Source of the DNA: Bacillota bacterium
GTDB taxonomy: Bacteria; Bacillota; Clostridia; Lachnospirales; Bianqueaceae
Length of the DNA stretch: 53,155 nucleotides
Direction of reading: 5' to 3'
Assembly (NCBI GenBank): GCA_017442535.1
Contig: JAFRZL010000046.1
Coordinates: 1 to 53,155, forward strand
Shown: positions 1 through 7,207 of the stretch, one piece after another
Numbering within the stretch: the stretch's first letter is position 1
How the letters are laid out: every line of letters begins with the position of its first letter
Translations under genes and position numbers: made by a program
The notes under the pieces: model-generated
What the model saw: only the letters and a program-made list of their open reading frames with translations
Told to the model about the DNA's origin: nothing
The model's database searches: none

Positions 1-655
1 CCGCAGTCAGTTCGTTTGTGTCCTTATCCTTAGATACTGTTACAACCACCTTGTGAGCGGTCGTGTCATAGGTTACACCGTCCGCGCCATCGTTAACTTC
101 GGTGATCGTGTACTCATAGGTACCGGCCTTCTCGAATACGATCTCACCAAAGCTCGCCAGCGTTGCGTCCTTGGTCGCCGTCGCCGTTGTCTGATCGGGC
201 ATCGGAACGTCAGCAGTCACCGCGGCCAGATTGAAGGTAAAGCTCTCCGCCTTGCCCCAGTCATTGAATTCCTTAGTAACTTCAATTGTTGCCTTAGCCG
301 GATTGTAGGTGTTTGTGACCGTCAGGCTGGCCGCTCCGTCGTACTTCACCTCGGCGATCAGCTCATTGGTGTCAGGGTCTGCACTGACAGTGACGACGAC
401 CGCGTGCGGCGTGGTATCGTAAATGACGCCATCCACACCGTCATTGATCTCCGTGATGGTATATTCCCAGGTGCCGGTCTTTTCGAACTCAAGTTCGGCG
501 AATACAGCGGTGGGATTCGCCTCGGTAACGGTGATCTCAGCCGCATCCGGCATTGGAGCGCCATTGGTCACGGGTTCGAGCTTGAAGGTGAAGGACTCCG
601 CCTTGCCCCAGTCGTTGAAAGACTTGGTCGCCTCGAAGTGTGTCTTGACGGAACG
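1..655 (-). repeat. Tandem isopeptide-domain repeat within the adhesin gene
   Basis: Two consecutive copies of a roughly 350-bp coding unit lie at about 303-655 and 1-302, the second incomplete. They share near-identical stretches, for example the codons for FNDWGKAESFTF at about 597-632 and 246-281, and the block coding for YDTT. A more diverged first copy covers about 655-1090. The copies probably arose by unequal crossing over. Copy number may vary between strains, which would change the length of the surface stalk. Confidence 0.8.
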
Positions 656-3577
656 GTAGGTGTTGGTAATGATCAGGGAATCCTGATCATCGTAAGTAAC
701 CTCGGCGGTGTACTCGGTTACGATAACTTCATCGCCGTACTCGTTAATAACCTCGATATGCGTCGAACGGGTAACAGTGACCTTGACTCTATGAGGAGTC
801 GTATCATAGGTAACGCCGGGGATATGGTCGTTAATTTCAGTGATTGTATATTCGAACTCTCTCACATTGGAATTCGGATCGCCGTTCTCAAAGCAGATCG
901 CGTCATAGGTGATCTTCTTGAAGGCCGCGACAGGATCGTTCTCAGTAGCGGTGGCAATCGTATCGTTCGGCATGGGTGCGCCGGCTGTCACAGGATTGAG
1001 TCTGAATCGGAAGGAATCGGCCTCGCCCCAGTCCTCGAACGCTTTTTCCGCCTCAAGGAACACGGAAACAGTGCCGGGGATGTCTTTGGGCTCGTTCTGG
1101 GCATACTTTGTCACCACATCCTCATATTCAATGGTGATAATGCCATTCTCGTCCACAACTTCGACCTCGTTGGGGATCGTGATATAGAACGGATCTGCGA
1201 CCTTCTTGATCTTGTCGGCGTTGAACTCCTCGACGATGAGGTAGGTGCCTCTTTCCAGTTCCATGAACAGGTAGCCGGTGGAGTCGGTAATCTCGGTGCC
1301 GGCGAGGTTCCCATCAACGGCATATTCGTTGATCTCTGCCTCAGTGGGGGTCTCGGAGTGCTCACCGTCAACGCGGTACGCCTTAAAGGTGATGTCGGAG
1401 AGTGGTATGCTGGAGCCCTTCACGGTCTTTATGACGCGCAGGCCCATATCGCCTTCCGACTTGAACTGGAAGTGATCCTCGGCATGAACCTTTGTCTTGC
1501 CCTCGGCCACACCAACGAGCGCCTGCGATTCCTCTGCACCGACCTCAGGCATATAGAAATAAGTACCGCGGGGAAGCACCTGCGTGCCATCTACCACGAT
1601 ATCCACCCAGTCGCCGTCCTTGACTGTGATGGTAGTGGAGTAACTGTCGTCGCTTCCTACTGTTATGGATCTGGTGTCAGTCACGGCAGATTCTTTGGAG
1701 CTGGTGATTGTGATTTTCACGCTGCCGCCGGGGGCACCGTGGTTAAGGAAGATGTTCAGGTCTATGCTGTAAGTGCCGTTGTTGTCAACAGGTGCGCTAC
1801 GCATGATCTTGACGTCAGATATAACGATCTCATCTGCCGTGGGAGCGACGCCGGGCAGATCGTGCAGGAACTCGACGAGGGAATCGACGCGATCCTGAAT
1901 ATCTTCATAGAATGTCCAGTGATTGCGGCCCCAGTACGAATTCTCCATGGGGAACGTGTTGGAGTTGTACCAAAACCACAGTTCGTTGCGGTAATCATGG
2001 AGAGTGGGAGTCCGGAGCCACCATCTCGCGTCAGGCAGCATGATCTGCTCGGCGGTGCCGCCGTAATGGGTGATGTTCTCATAATAGTCCGGCTCGAGGA
2101 AAGACGAAATGTTTGCATACGACCAGATCGCAGCCTGGACCGCGGAAATCATATCGCTCCTCGTCAGGGCGGTCGCCTTCTCTGCGGGATAACCGTTCTC
2201 GATCAGGTACTCCTTCATCTCGTCCATCGTGACGAACGGATAGGAGACGTTGGTTATCGCACGGATATGCTGCGCGGCGGCCTCGGAATAATAGCCGGAA
2301 TCTTCAAGGTTGATTCTCTTGTAATGCATGCCCCTGTGGGGAAGCGTATTGACGTCGCAGCAGTACGCAAGCTGATAGTTGCAGTTGTTGTACTCGTAGA
2401 GCTTGTCCGGTGACCATTCGGTAGCGGGGCCGGAGACGTCAACGAGCGTAAAGATGGAATAGTCCGCAGCCTGATGCTTCCAGCTTCCGGCCGAGAAGTT
2501 CTGACTCATCTCATAAGATCTCGTCGATTCAAATGTGTACTCGTTATCGCTCGGTGTAATGGAAAGAGGAACGGACTGAGGAGCGGGCTTGGTTCCGCTA
2601 TCATAGTTGTGTCCGGGCACCGGTTCATAAGGAGCCGGGAATACGGTCTCAAGATCCTCCTTGGCATAGGGGGTCAGCTTCGCGTAATTTGCCGCGGCGG
2701 TTTCGTCCGCAAGGACTGCCTCCTTCTGTTCCTCGGTCAGAGCATCGAATGCTTCCTTGGCCTGGGCACGAAGCGCGAACATATTCTCAAGATACTCCGC
2801 ATAAAGCTGCTGCTTGGCTTTATGCTCCGCGGAGTTGTCGACGTTGATGGTGCCGTCACCGTTATAGCCGTTACCCGTATATGTGCAGTATGGCTTTTTC
2901 AGATTGAATTCGTTCGTCGTGGGATGGACGATCTTTTTATCCTGCATTTCCTGCAGCGAATCGATCTGAGCCAGCAGATCTTTTACCGCCTGGACAGGAT
3001 CCTCCGGTTCTTCAGGATCTGTGGGGTCCTCAGGATCTGTTGGGTCATCGGTATCCATTGGGGCTTCAGGCTCTGTTGGGCCATCGGGCTCCATTGTACC
3101 ATCGGGTACTGTTTGATCCTTAGGGTCTGTTGGTTCATCGGTATCTGTTGGATCCTCGGCATCCACTGTGCCCTCAGGCTCTGTTGAATCCTTGACATCC
3201 ACTGCGTCCTCAGATTCTGTTGGGTCCTCGGTATCCGTTGGATCCTCGGCATCCGTTGGGTCCTCAGGTTCTGTTGGATCCTCGGGGCCCTCATTCACAG
3301 AAGCATCCTCCACGGCCGGATCATTAACAGACGCAGGCTCGGATTCACCGGAAGGAGTCTCCTCCTGCTGCGATTTTGCCTCTTCTTTATCCGGTTCAGG
3401 CAATACTTCCCCCTCACCAACCGGCTCGAAGTCATCCTCTCTATCCTGAATAACCTCGATAACCTGAGAATCAGTATCTGAATCATTTGCTTCCGATGCC
3501 CTTAAAGGCACGGATCCATTCAGCATTATGATCAGCGACAAAACATACACTGATAGTTTTCGTATCCTTTTGTCCAT
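1..3577 (-). CDS. Thioester- and isopeptide-domain surface adhesin (C-terminus off window)
   Basis: An open frame runs from ATG at 3577 off the left edge, giving 1192 codons. GGGAAGGAGAAGG precedes the start. Seen in order: a signal peptide (residues 1-28); an acidic stalk of DPTD/E-type hexapeptides (about 95-197); a domain with a Cys pair at 406-407 and Gln481 in the motif AVQAAIWSYAN; a Cna-B/prealbumin-like module (about 710-830); and three pilin-type isopeptide modules starting near 831, 976 and 1093, the last cut by the edge. The Cys plus VQAAIW pair matches the thioester (TQXA) domain of Gram-positive adhesins, where Cys and Gln form an internal thioester able to bond covalently to host proteins. 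Each isopeptide module keeps a Lys (ATKSFNDWG), a Glu (YTITEIND) and an Asn (TVTNTY), the expected crosslink triad. A sortase anchor would lie beyond the edge and is inferred. Ligand and host are unknown. Confidence 0.9.
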   Translation of the reverse strand, partial: MDKRIRKLSVYVLSLIIMLNGSVPLRASEANDSDTDSQVIEVIQDREDDFEPVGEGEVLPEPDKEEAKSQQEETPSGESEPASVNDPAVEDASVNEGPEDPTEPEDPTDAEDPTDTEDPTESEDAVDVKDSTEPEGTVDAEDPTDTDEPTDPKDQTVPDGTMEPDGPTEPEAPMDTDDPTDPEDPTDPEEPEDPVQAVKDLLAQIDSLQEMQDKKIVHPTTNEFNLKKPYCTYTGNGYNGDGTINVDNSAEHKAKQQLYAEYLENMFALRAQAKEAFDALTEEQKEAVLADETAAANYAKLTPYAKEDLETVFPAPYEPVPGHNYDSGTKPAPQSVPLSITPSDNEYTFESTRSYEMSQNFSAGSWKHQAADYSIFTLVDVSGPATEWSPDKLYEYNNCNYQLAYCCDVNTLPHRGMHYKRINLEDSGYYSEAAAQHIRAITNVSYPFVTMDEMKEYLIENGYPAEKATALTRSDMISAVQAAIWSYANISSFLEPDYYENITHYGGTAEQIMLPDARWWLRTPTLHDYRNELWFWYNSNTFPMENSYWGRNHWTFYEDIQDRVDSLVEFLHDLPGVAPTADEIVISDVKIMRSAPVDNNGTYSIDLNIFLNHGAPGGSVKITITSSKESAVTDTRSITVGSDDSYSTTITVKDGDWVDIVVDGTQVLPRGTYFYMPEVGAEESQALVGVAEGKTKVHAEDHFQFKSEGDMGLRVIKTVKGSSIPLSDITFKAYRVDGEHSETPTEAEINEYAVDGNLAGTEITDSTGYLFMELERGTYLIVEEFNADKIKKVADPFYITIPNEVEVVDENGIITIEYEDVVTKYAQNEPKDIPGTVSVFLEAEKAFEDWGEADSFRFRLNPVTAGAPMPNDTIATATENDPVAAFKKITYDAICFENGDPNSNVREFEYTITEINDHIPGVTYDTTPHRVKVTVTRSTHIEVINEYGDEVIVTEYTAEVTYDDQDSLIITNTYRSVKTHFEATKSFNDWGKAESFTFKLEPVTNGAPMPDAAEITVTEANPTAVFAELEFEKTGTWEYTITEINDGVDGVIYDTTPHAVVVTVSADPDTNELIAEVKYDGAASLTVTNTYNPAKATIEVTKEFNDWGKAESFTFNLAAVTADVPMPDQTTATATKDATLASFGEIVFEKAGTYEYTITEVNDGADGVTYDTTAHKVVVTVSKDKDTNELTA
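2990..3295 (-). repeat. 18-bp coding repeats for an acidic DPT-rich stalk
   Basis: About 17 degenerate 18-bp units (coding strand GAGGACCCAACAGAT and variants) encode six-residue steps such as EDPTDA, EDPTDT and EDPTES. The period is 18 nt and keeps frame. On the + strand it reads as repeated TCTGTTGGGTCCTCGG-like text, which could be mistaken for a CRISPR array, but there are no unique spacers. It makes a low-complexity acidic linker between signal peptide and adhesive head. Confidence 0.85.
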
Positions 3578-3670
3578 AAACCTTCTCCTTCCCTGAGATA
3601 CTTTTTCTGCACGAAATTGAAAAAAAACATTTTAGCCACCGACAAAAACGTATACTGGAGACAGTTTACA

Positions 3671-3699
3671 ATTATACCGTACTATTAAGCAAATTTCAA
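3671..3699 (-). promoter_or_regulatory. Sigma-A promoter of the adhesin gene
   Basis: On the minus strand a TTGAAA -35 box (3694-3699) and a perfect TATAAT -10 box (3671-3676) are separated by exactly 17 bp. Initiation near 3664 leaves an untranslated leader of about 85 nt before the ATG at 3577. Confidence 0.8.
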
Positions 3700-4002
3700 G
3701 AGAAAAATGGCTGTTTAAACAAAAAAAATGGGATTATAGCTTATTCCCGGAATCAACAGTCCGTGGTTGATGGGCTGATATGCTGTCCGCAATGTTTACC
3801 TGGCTAATCGTATACAGGTGTATCGCTCCTCACAGAATTTCTGTCCCCATTTTCACGGGAAAGCCGCACAAACAGCGGCTGTCAGCGTGCTTGCCTCACA
3901 TAAAAACGTCCGGAAATTCAGCTGCGCAGAAATCCTTTTGCTCTGCGCCTCATATCCCCGGACAAATCTGTATTATTAAAAAATCTTTATTCTGAGACAA
4001 AG
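3700..4002. other. Gene-free stretch between adhesin promoter and ugpC terminator
   Basis: No convincing gene is seen. A 71-codon + strand frame at 3780-3995 has no ribosome binding site, odd composition and no family resemblance. The DNA is AT-rich near 3700-3760. I see no further promoter or repeat here. Confidence 0.5.
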
Positions 4003-4044
4003 AGAAAAAAAAGGGAGGCAACTTCCTCACGGAGTGCCTCCCTT
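4003..4044 (-). terminator. Rho-independent terminator of the ABC ATPase gene
   Basis: AAGGGAGGCA (4011-4020) and its perfect complement TGCCTCCCTT (4035-4044) form a 10-bp stem. On the minus strand the stem is followed by a run of eight T residues. It lies 34 bp downstream of the stop codon at 4078. Confidence 0.9.
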
Positions 4045-4077
4045 GTGTTAGCTTTGCGATTAATGCGAATACCGTTA

Positions 4078-5190
4078 TTAGTTGGTGATAACCTGCTCGG
4101 TCTCCTTGTTGAAGACGTGGATGCGGGCGGGATCAAACGCCAGCTTAACGCGCTCGCCGCTCTTAACCTGCATACGAGGATTAACGGTCGCGATCAGGTC
4201 GGAATCCTCAATGGTCAGATACAGATGCATATCAGCACCCAGAAGCTCGGTAACACTGACATCGGCGATGATGACGTCATCCGGGAACTTATTGATAACA
4301 TCCTCGGTCTCATGGATATCCTCGGGACGAATACCGAAGATAACTTCCTTACCAAGAACGCCGGCTTCTTCGACCTTCTTAGCCTTCTCAGCAGGCAGCT
4401 TGACAGACTGGCCATGGAACTTCAGCCATACATCGTTGCCAACCTTCTCGGGAACAGCGTCGATGAAGTTCATCTGAGGAGATCCGATGAATCCTGCTAC
4501 GAACAGGTTCTCGGGCTCATTATACAGCTTAACGGGAGAGTCAACCTGCTGAATGATACCATCCTTCATAACAACGATACGGGTACCAAGGGTCATAGCC
4601 TCGACCTGGTCATGCGTAACGTAGATGATGGTGGCCTGCAGGCGCTGATGCAGCTTAGCGATCTCAACACGCATCTGAACACGCAGCTTAGCATCCAGGT
4701 TGGACAGAGGCTCGTCCATCAGGAATACCTTAGGATCACGTACGATAGCACGTCCCATAGCAACACGCTGTCTCTGACCACCGGACAGAGCCTTGGGCTT
4801 ACGATCCAGCAGGTGCTCGATCTCAAGGATGCGGGCAGCTTCCTTAACGCGCTTCTCAATCTCAGCCTTGGGAGTCTTACGCAGTTTCAGACCGAACGCC
4901 ATATTGTCATATACGGTCATATGAGGATACAACGCGTAGTTCTGGAAAACCATGGCGATATCACGATCCTTGGGAGCAACGTCATTCATCAGCTTGTCGT
5001 CGATGTAGAGCTCGCCCTCAGTGATCTCTTCCAGACCGGCGATCATACGCAGGGTGGTGGACTTACCACAGCCAGAAGGTCCTACGAAGATGATGAACTC
5101 CTGATCGGCGATATCCAGGTTGAAATCGTTAACCGCGGTGATACCGTTGCTATAGGTCTTCTTGATGTTCTTTAATTGCAGACTAGACAT
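4078..5190 (-). CDS. ugpC: Sugar ABC transporter ATP-binding protein, MsmX/UgpC type
   Basis: A 370-residue ATPase of the carbohydrate-uptake (CUT1, MalK-like) family that powers sugar import from the cytoplasmic face. Visible are Walker A GPSGCGKST (37-45), the signature LSGGQRQR, Walker B FLMDEPLSNLD and the switch motif YVTHDQ, followed by the C-terminal beta-rich (TOBE-like) domain with FGIRPEDI. Length is normal for the family. AAGGAGGAATTTTTGAACA precedes the ATG. No permease or binding protein lies beside it. In Bacillus and Streptococcus such orphans (MsmX, MsmK) energise several unlinked sugar importers, so the same is inferred here. A TACAAT box near 5250 could be its -10, but the -35 is weak. 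Confidence 0.93.
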   Translation of the reverse strand: MSSLQLKNIKKTYSNGITAVNDFNLDIADQEFIIFVGPSGCGKSTTLRMIAGLEEITEGELYIDDKLMNDVAPKDRDIAMVFQNYALYPHMTVYDNMAFGLKLRKTPKAEIEKRVKEAARILEIEHLLDRKPKALSGGQRQRVAMGRAIVRDPKVFLMDEPLSNLDAKLRVQMRVEIAKLHQRLQATIIYVTHDQVEAMTLGTRIVVMKDGIIQQVDSPVKLYNEPENLFVAGFIGSPQMNFIDAVPEKVGNDVWLKFHGQSVKLPAEKAKKVEEAGVLGKEVIFGIRPEDIHETEDVINKFPDDVIIADVSVTELLGADMHLYLTIEDSDLIATVNPRMQVKSGERVKLAFDPARIHVFNKETEQVITN

Positions 5191-5335
5191 TGTTCAAAAA
5201 TTCCTCCTTGAAATGAAAATATGGAACAACTAATGTTGATTGTATTGTACACTATTTTGCCGAAAAAAGCTATTGACTAAATATACAAATTATTACGGGA
5301 ATTTTTATGACAACTGCTAAGAAATGCCCTGTAAT

Positions 5336-6217
5336 TTACAGACGGTCGTGGTCGGCGAACCCTTCTCCCAGCACCTCATTTGAATCCGTTACAATCAGGA
5401 AAGCATTCGGATCAATCTCCCTGACAATACGTTTAGCGTTCGCGGCCTGTCTGAGAGATGTCACCACCAGGAGCATCTCACGCTGTTTCCCGGTATACTT
5501 ACCATAAACGGGGATGCCCGTGACGCCGCGGTCCAGCTCCTGCATCAGTCTGGAAGAGATCTTCTCACTATGATCGGAAATGATAAAAAGTGCCTTGCTG
5601 TAGTTAAAGCCGTCCACCAGTCTGTCCGCGATCCAGGAGTTCAAAAAAACGCCGATCAGCGCATAAAGCGCCAGATTCATGCCGAAAACCAGGACGCTCA
5701 GTACCATAATCACGAAATCACAGGCAAAAAGCAGCATTGCGGTGGATAAATGGCGGCAAAAATAATGAATAATCGCTGCCAGCAGGTCCGTACCGCCGGT
5801 CGTAGCCGATGCAGTCAATACCAGTCCGATACCGATACCTCCCGTGACGCCGCCGTAAACCGCATTGATCAGCAGTTCTCCGCTGTCATACCCCCAGTTC
5901 TGCGAGATATACAGCGCGAATGAAAGGGTCAGCGTCGCGACCGCCGTCCGCAGGATGAATTTCTGGCCATTCAGGAAATAGGCTCCGATAAAGAGCGGAA
6001 TATTCAGTACGAGGTTGGACAGCCAGAGCGGAACGACGATCCCGACCCGCGCCCCCAGCTCCTTAATAATAATACTCAGACCCGTGATGCCGCCGGCGAC
6101 CAGATTGCAAGGTTCAAAAAATACATTCAGCGAAAACCCGAGGATGCATGATCCGATAATGATCAGCGCATAACTCCGCGCAACCCACCAGTTCCATTCC
6201 AGCTTAAACTTTTCCAT
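5336..6217 (-). CDS. YitT family membrane protein
   Basis: A 293-residue protein with about five or six hydrophobic segments in the first 190 residues and a soluble C-terminal domain of about 80 residues. The N-terminal segment with FFEPCNLVAGGITGLSIII and the repeated glycine-rich GGVTGGIGIGL and TGGTDLLA motifs fit the YitT/YpjC family. The tail (SDHSEKISSRLMQELDRGVTG) fits the DUF2179 domain usual in this family. The molecular function of the family is not established. AGAGGTG precedes the ATG. It is divergent from the SDR gene. No clear terminator follows. Confidence 0.88.
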   Translation of the reverse strand: MEKFKLEWNWWVARSYALIIIGSCILGFSLNVFFEPCNLVAGGITGLSIIIKELGARVGIVVPLWLSNLVLNIPLFIGAYFLNGQKFILRTAVATLTLSFALYISQNWGYDSGELLINAVYGGVTGGIGIGLVLTASATTGGTDLLAAIIHYFCRHLSTAMLLFACDFVIMVLSVLVFGMNLALYALIGVFLNSWIADRLVDGFNYSKALFIISDHSEKISSRLMQELDRGVTGIPVYGKYTGKQREMLLVVTSLRQAANAKRIVREIDPNAFLIVTDSNEVLGEGFADHDRL

Positions 6218-6291
6218 ACCAAATACACCTCTGAAAAACTTGAATTAACTTTACGCGCCGCGCCGGAGTCCGGGCGGAACGTCAAAACCGC

Positions 6292-6320
6292 TTGCAAAAG
6301 CCTTTCGGCTATGCTATGAT
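6292..6320 (+). promoter_or_regulatory. Sigma-A promoter of the SDR gene
   Basis: TTGCAA (6292-6297), a 17-bp spacer and TATGAT (6315-6320). Transcription would begin near 6327, downstream of any start codon placed at 6292. This supports the internal TTG start at 6385. Confidence 0.7.
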
Positions 6321-6384
6321 AAATGCGGGCTTTCCCCACTTGGCCCTCCTGTATGGGATTATTATGATCAAGGAGGTTTTTCCT

Positions 6385-7128
6385 TTGCTTTCCAACATTC
6401 CTTCCGTCATCATCACCGGTGCGTCCGGCGGCATCGGCCGGGCCATGGCTTCCCGTTTTGCAGGGGAAGGGTACCGGCTTTTCCTGCAGGGCTTCCGGCA
6501 GATGGAGGCTTTGCGCGCTTTTGCCGATGACCTTGCTGCGCGCAGCAAGGTTCCCGTGCATGTGCTGCAGGCGGATCTGGCGGATTATCCGTCCGTCGTC
6601 CGCATGTTTGAAGAGATTCTCGCCGTGGATCCCGCGCCGGATGTCCTGATCAATAACGCGGGGACTGCATGTTTCGGACTGCTGCAGGATATGTCGGAAG
6701 CGGATTATGACCGGGTGATGGATACCAATATGAAGTCCGTTTTTGCCTGCTGCCGCCAGGTTCTTCCTTCCATGTTGCACAGGCACGGGGGCGTTATCCT
6801 GAATATTTCTTCGATCTGGGGCAGTGCGGGATCTTCTGCTGAGGTCCTCTATTCTGCTTCCAAGGGCGCCGTCGACGCTTTTACCAAAGCGCTTGGCAAA
6901 GAGCTGGCCCCCTCGGGCATCCGCGTGAACGCCATTGTCTGCGGAGTGATCGACACCCCGATGAACGATGTCTTAAGCTCTGCGGACAAAGAAGCACTGG
7001 CCGAGCAGATTCCGCTCGGACGCTTTGGCCGGCCTGAAGAAATCGCTGACCTGGCCTGGTATCTCTCCGGCCCGGGCAGCTCCTACATTACCGGACAGCT
7101 GATCCGGGCAGACGGAGCATTCCTCTAA
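6385..7128 (+). CDS. SDR family NAD(P)-dependent oxidoreductase (FabG-like)
   Basis: A 247-residue classical short-chain dehydrogenase/reductase. It shows the cofactor loop TGASGGIG, the NNAG motif, the catalytic Ser (NISSIWGSAG), the YSASKGA Tyr-Lys pair and the usual end (SSYITGQLIRADGAF). The family reduces ketones or oxidises alcohols with NAD(P)(H), and FabG acts on 3-oxoacyl-ACP. With no fatty-acid genes nearby the substrate is open. The start is read as TTG at 6385, because AAGGAGG (6370-6376) lies 8 nt upstream and the promoter places the transcript start near 6327. An ATG at 6364 overlaps the binding site and is less likely. Confidence 0.9.
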   Translation: MLSNIPSVIITGASGGIGRAMASRFAGEGYRLFLQGFRQMEALRAFADDLAARSKVPVHVLQADLADYPSVVRMFEEILAVDPAPDVLINNAGTACFGLLQDMSEADYDRVMDTNMKSVFACCRQVLPSMLHRHGGVILNISSIWGSAGSSAEVLYSASKGAVDAFTKALGKELAPSGIRVNAIVCGVIDTPMNDVLSSADKEALAEQIPLGRFGRPEEIADLAWYLSGPGSSYITGQLIRADGAFL

Positions 7129-7154
7129 GCCGTTTTTCGTACTTTCCGACAGAA

Positions 7155-7181
7155 GGCGCCTTATTACAAGGCGCCATTTTT
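7155..7181 (+). terminator. Rho-independent terminator after the SDR gene
   Basis: GGCGCCTT (7155-7162) pairs with AAGGCGCC (7168-7175) around a 5-nt loop. ATTTTT follows on the + strand. Confidence 0.85.
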
Positions 7182-7207
7182 GTACCGAAAACGTTCTGCC
7201 GTGCGGA

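Noticed and set aside
53..2413. A 786-codon open frame on the + strand
   Set aside because: It is the antisense shadow of the adhesin. The minus strand has signal peptide, thioester motif, isopeptide modules, promoter and ribosome binding site; the + frame has none of these.
2990..3295. CRISPR-like regular repeat
   Set aside because: The 18-bp period keeps reading frame, encodes an acidic DPT stalk and has no unique spacers or cas genes nearby.
3780..3995. A 71-codon + strand frame in the gap before ugpC
   Set aside because: No ribosome binding site, no promoter, and a composition rich in His, Pro and Ser with no family resemblance.
6292..6384. N-terminal extension of the SDR protein from 6292 or 6364
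   Set aside because: 6292 lies in the -35 box of the promoter and 6364 overlaps the ribosome binding site. The TTG at 6385 fits both.
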